DNA of 64,000 nt from contig CP136061.1 of the NCBI GenBank assembly GCA_032622095.1, positions 236,733,815-236,797,814 of the forward strand, read 5' to 3'. Both the position numbers and the translations under genes were made by a program. Shown here one piece after another: positions 60,203-64,000 of the stretch (position 1 is the first letter of the stretch; each line of letters begins with the position of its first letter). Source of the DNA: Siphonodentalium dalli. Taxonomy: Eukaryota; Mollusca; Scaphopoda; Gadilida; Siphonodentaliidae. The notes under the pieces were generated by a model. That model saw only the letters and a program-made list of their open reading frames with translations. It was not told the DNA's origin and searched no databases.

Positions 60203-60719
60203 GTATGATATTTAAATGACATCAATTGAGTTCTGAACTAATCAGCCCTGTTTAATTAGCACCAGCTATCGGCTCAGCCTAAGCCAAAAGAAATCTTGTC
60301 AGCTAAATTTTTAGCCAAGGCAATTTCTGAGACTGCTGATGTTTAATGCAAATTTATGTGGAAGTCTACAGATGTAAAAATTCATTGTTGAATGACAAGG
60401 ACTACTGAAATAACTAGGACTATCTTGATAATCAGCAATTTTAAACCAGACCCAACCAAATCTGCCATTATAATGGACCAAGTTCCAATTCAGGCCTTCA
60501 AATCTGATGAGAATCAGAATCATGATTCTCAATTTGATTCTCATAAAAGCAGCCAATTCGCTGTAGAAATAGGGTATATTTTTATTCTCGCAAAACTTTA
60601 AGGATTTTAAGCCCTGCAATATTGTACGCTGTAGTTATATATGTAGAGCATGCATCTATGCTGATCCTAGCCTTTTCAGCGGAGAACATTTTTAGATTAG
60701 GCAAATTTCTGCTTTTTAA

Positions 60720-61143
60720 CCCTTTACCCAACAAAACGGCCAAAAACGCCCAAATAAAGCTTCAACAGACTAAAATATCTTCCGTCTGTCTCAATAACAC
60801 CATACAAATATGGATATCATTGGAACCAGTTCATTGCCCACATTGTGATGGTTACAGTTATGCCCTGTGCCAATGCATTCTCATATATAAGAGAATGCAT
60901 TGGCCTAAAAAAAAAATCTTTTTTAACACTTTTTACCATTTTTTCTTGCATTCTTTAACAATTTTATAATTTTTTCTTACATTTTTAACAATTTTTATAA
61001 TATTTTTCTACATTCTTTGACAATTTTATCATTTTTAATATGTGTTAAGCCAATGCATTCTCTTATATATGCGAGGCGACCTATGGTCGACTCGCATATA
61101 TAAGAGAATGCATTGGCACAGGGCCGTTCTGTTGGATAAAGGG
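60720..61143. mobile_element. TTAA hairpin MITE, copy 4, one palindrome collapsed
   Basis: TTAA flanks lie at 60716-60719 and 61144-61147. The right palindrome is complete (about 61051-61119). The left is reduced to CATTCTCATATATAAGAGAATG (about 60868-60903), having lost the GTCGACC centre. The spacer is longer, with extra TTTTTCTTACAT-type repeats. Confidence 0.88.
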
Positions 61144-61147
61144 TTAA

Positions 61148-62794
61148 CAGGGCTGGAACTTTACATATTTATTATTCGAGTATTATGATAAGTTGAAACT
61201 GGAAAGAGCATTCAGGATATGGCAGAACCACACCATGGTTCATGACACTAGAAAAACGTAATCTTGTTCTGATAAATATTTCTGAAAACCCACACACAGA
61301 TTCTAAAGAGGCTCAAAATGAAGACTGGGCGAAAATAAATGCACCATCCAAGAAATGACACCATATAGCCATGAAAAAGTACTGTCCTACTGGATTGGGA
61401 TAAACGGAAAAACCACGGCCTATAAAATTAATAATAAAGTCTGAACAAGTGAGAAACAATATGATCGCAAGTGTAATTGCCTACAAAAAGAAACTTAGAA
61501 CTTATTATGTGAACATTTCCAACCAAGGAACAGCCCTCGAAATTAGATACAGCAAAATGCCGTGCCTCAGAAAAAGCCATAGAACCAATATGAAATTTCA
61601 TGCCATTCTAAAGCAATGCTGTGAAAGAAAAATACCAAATTCAAGGGCTACAATTTAATAGGAATATGAATCCTTCTGCACTTGTATCCTCTTATAATCA
61701 GTCAGTCGTCTGCTTATATTTCCTGAGCTCCCTACAGATGAATATTAGACCATTCCAATGTATACTTTTATAGCTGAATGGAAGAATCCACCTAGTAATG
61801 AAAGGGTTCATTTAAACATTTAGACCTCATTCTGCTTAGGCCTCATCTTCTCTGGATATTATCTTTATTAGGTCAATATATATAAATTGCTAGATTTATA
61901 TCCAACTGTTTCAGAAAAATGGAGTGGGAGGGCAAATTTTATTTTTTATATTTTATTCTTCATAACATAAATGGTAATGGACAGTTCTAGATATTGAAGT
62001 AGTATCCTATCTTATATAATATAAGGTGATTTATATTGTCCAATTTGATCAAAATAGACTGAATTGAAATGTAATTTGACTGTTAATGCATGAGAAAAAA
62101 ATTCACTTTCATGATATCCAACTAAAAGATGGGACTAAATATAGGGTCCGATATTACGCTAACTTCCACTGGCAGCAATTCTCGCCAGCTGCGGTCGAAG
62201 TAACGCTGATCGCGAGATAAAGCGGGAATTGCTTTGTGTCCTATCCACACAATATACGTCGATGGTTTGATAGAGATAAGGTTGATAATTAATCTCATTT
62301 ATTGACATTTTGTTTATCATTTCTTCAGATAATGTCCTCGGCTATTTTTTAGCCGAGGATAATAAATTTTTCCTCGGCAAAACGGTCGGCTTTGCCGATA
62401 GCCGACCGCTAATAATCAGGGTTGGGGTCGGGAGGGGATGTAAATCTAGTGTTTTTTTTATATTTGCTTTATCAAATTAACACTTCTTTTTAGTTTCTCT
62501 ATATCCCCAAATTGGCAGATGACACAACGTATATATAATCAAGGTGCCCAAAGGGTTCATATCTCATCTGGGAAATTAAATATGTTTCTAGGTCTCCCAT
62601 AGCAGATGATGATTATGCAGAAATAGGTCCACAGAGGTCAGAGGATGAATGTAGTGATGCTAGCCTGCAGGGTAGCGTAACTAAATTCACCCTCTTGGGA
62701 ACCTCATTCTGCAATTATCAGGCACCATATTCTCAGGCCTGATACTGTTCACAATTTGAGCTCAAATACAGTAATGCCCTAAATAATCGACTCC
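61148..62794. other. Intron sequence; small palindromes near its end
   Basis: No gene. CCTCGGCTATTTTTTAGCCGAGG (62336-62358) and a 26-base near-palindrome beginning CGGTCGGC (62383-62408) form two hairpins. 62650-62740 shares GTGATGCTA, GGGTAGCGT/GGGATAGCGT, CACCCTC and ACCTCATTCTGCAA words with 18780-18825 and 30745-30780. Confidence 0.55.
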
Positions 62795-62798
62795 TTAA

Positions 62799-63174
62799 CC
62801 CAACAGAACGGCCCTGTGCCAATGCATTCTCTTATATATGCGAGTCGACCATAGGTCGCCTCGCATATATAAGAGAATGCATTGGCTTAACACATTAAAA
62901 ATTATAAAATTGTTAAAGAATGTAAGAAAAAATGGTAAAAAGTGTTAAAAAAAGATTTTTTTTTAGGCCAATGCATTCTCTTATATATGCGAGGCGACCT
63001 ATGGTCGACTCGCATATATAAGAGAATGCATTGGCACAGGGCATAACTGTAACTATCACAATGTGGTCAAGGAGCCGGTTCCAATGATACCCATATTTGT
63101 ATGGTTCTATTGAGACAGACCGAAGATATTTTAGGCTGTTGAAGCTTTATTTGGCCGGTTTGTTGGGTAAAGGG
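62799..63174. mobile_element. TTAA hairpin MITE, copy 5, next to exon E
   Basis: TTAA flanks lie at 62795-62798 and 63175-63178. The left tip has lost about 7 bases of the CCCTTTACCC end; both ~70 bp palindromes are complete (about 62817-62885 and 62968-63035). Same orientation as copy 3. Its right edge is only 52 bases from the exon E start. Confidence 0.9.
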
Positions 63175-63226
63175 TTAACCACAGCAGAATTATGGGTAAC
63201 TTTTCAGGATTTACTGTATGTTTCAG

Positions 63227-63424
63227 CGACTATTCAGGGAGGTCATGGTGAAGTCGGAGAGGACTGGTTCATCGTCACAACAGCCCATGTTCCCGTGGGA
63301 GGGACGTGTAGTATGACTGGAAGTGGAGTAGCAAACATGGCAGAGTTTGTTATTCGACTTGAGGGAGTTCCCTTGATGGACTTACCGATTACTAACAGAG
63401 TTTACATACCTGGAGATCCAGATG
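63227..63424 (+). CDS. REJ-module protein (polycystin-1/REJ family), exon E
   Basis: The acceptor is TGTATGTTTCAG and the donor GTAAGG after 63424. The frame reads ATIQGGHGEVGEDWFIVTTA, HVPVGGTCSMTGSGVANMAE, FVIRLEGVPLMDLPITNRVY then IPGDPD. The P-x-GGTC-S-x-x-x-x-G-x-A pattern followed by an F-V-I-x-L strand is the strongest REJ signature in the window (compare PxGGxCxVxPxxGxALxTxF in polycystin-1 REJ). An alternative acceptor at 63208 opens a frame that stops after 14 codons and is rejected. The exon ends in phase 1; the next exon is outside the window or beyond recognition. Confidence 0.7.
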
Positions 63425-64000
63425 GTAAGGCCCCCTCTGAAATCTTTTCCATTTCCGTTATGAGTAACCTTCACTGATATAATGGTATGTGATTTCTGTC
63501 TTGGGGAATTAGCCTTGGCAGTGAAAAAGCAGAGGCAAAATCATTGTTTAGGCAATACCATTGGGTTTCTAAATTTTCATTATGTCAATCAGAAATACAA
63601 TCTCTTGAACAAAAATGAGTTTATTTCGCTCTTCTTTACATATTGTTCTATGATAGCATTCATGGCACTGGGCAGTGGGGCATTAACTATATATATGGAC
63701 ACAGTTTGGTAGAAGATTGGGGAATTGTGCATATATGTTCCGTAGTGACTGAAAACCCCTAGATAACTAAGAATTTTGATGACATTAATTTGAGTGAATT
63801 AGATTTAAGCATACAGTATTGTCTATAATTCTTTGATAACTTAATCATAATCAGTGTTCGCGCTATTGGTGGCCAAATTGGCCCATGGCCATTTTTTTTT
63901 AAATTGGCCAATAAAAATTTCATTTGGCGAAATTTGTTTTACCCCAAATGGAGACGGAAAGCTAATTCCAAAGTGCTGAATAGATCGACACTGCCGATGA
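63425..64000. other. Intron start, nothing recognised
   Basis: AT-rich; contains TTGGCCAAT/GGCCATGGGCC-like short palindromic words near 63870-63920. Confidence 0.45.

Noticed and set aside
63208-63252. Upstream acceptor for exon E at 63208
   Set aside because: The phase-1 continuation from exon D stops after 14 codons, whereas 63227 opens the full exon.

Overview
This is AT-rich, repeat-dense metazoan DNA. Genes are split by introns with GT/AG boundaries, there are no bacterial operons, and most bases belong to transposable elements. The mix of DIRS retroelement, FLYWCH-type MULE, hAT, TTAA-type and long-TIR DNA elements, tRNA-like SINE units and tandem repeats fits a marine invertebrate. 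I infer a lophotrochozoan, probably a bivalve-like mollusc; the sequence alone does not prove it.

Host gene. Five exons on the + strand (30812-30972, 44555-44640, 47460-47610, 59964-60202, 63227-63424) join with matching splice phases. They encode about 278 residues that I read as part of an REJ (receptor for egg jelly) module of the polycystin-1/PKDREJ/REJ family. The introns (13.6, 2.8, 12.4 and 3.0 kb) are packed with mobile elements. The 5' and 3' ends of the gene are not in the window, or not recognised.

Layout. 1-4.6 kb: a DIRS-type tyrosine-recombinase retroelement, decayed in RT-RNase H, with a 1.1 kb non-autonomous hAT inserted near its 3' end. 5.4-6.9 kb: a TTAA-flanked element carrying a 144 bp minisatellite. 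7.2-18.7 kb: a large inverted duplication of a multi-copy invertebrate gene of unknown function (PIN-like body plus CXC cysteine domain). Both arms are pseudogenes sharing one old frameshift. One arm was later split by a 2.7 kb SINE-unit array, the other by a nested insertion containing an internally deleted MULE with a 9 bp target duplication. 19.6-20.9 kb: a decayed two-exon SWIM-finger (YqaJ-exonuclease-associated type) gene. 22.3-28.9 kb: hairpin MITEs and a 3.1 kb DNA transposon with about 840-880 bp TIRs, itself split by a 602 bp MITE. 30.8-64 kb: the REJ-family gene, whose introns hold more MITEs, a 161 bp satellite array (41.8-43.9 kb), a 3.8 kb long-TIR element ending in CACAGTG with a 5 bp target duplication (47.9-51.7 kb), and a hAT-like gene fragment (59 kb).

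The most interesting signals are: (i) two long-TIR elements with 5 bp target duplications and CACA(C/G)TG ends, in which the 3' end of the coding region lies inside the TIR; (ii) a TTAA-flanked MITE family carrying two near-perfect ~70 bp palindromes, in five copies plus a relative with other ends; (iii) the inverted gene duplication, whose two arms serve as each other's pre-insertion site. All coding calls rest on reading the translations by eye; no database search was possible.
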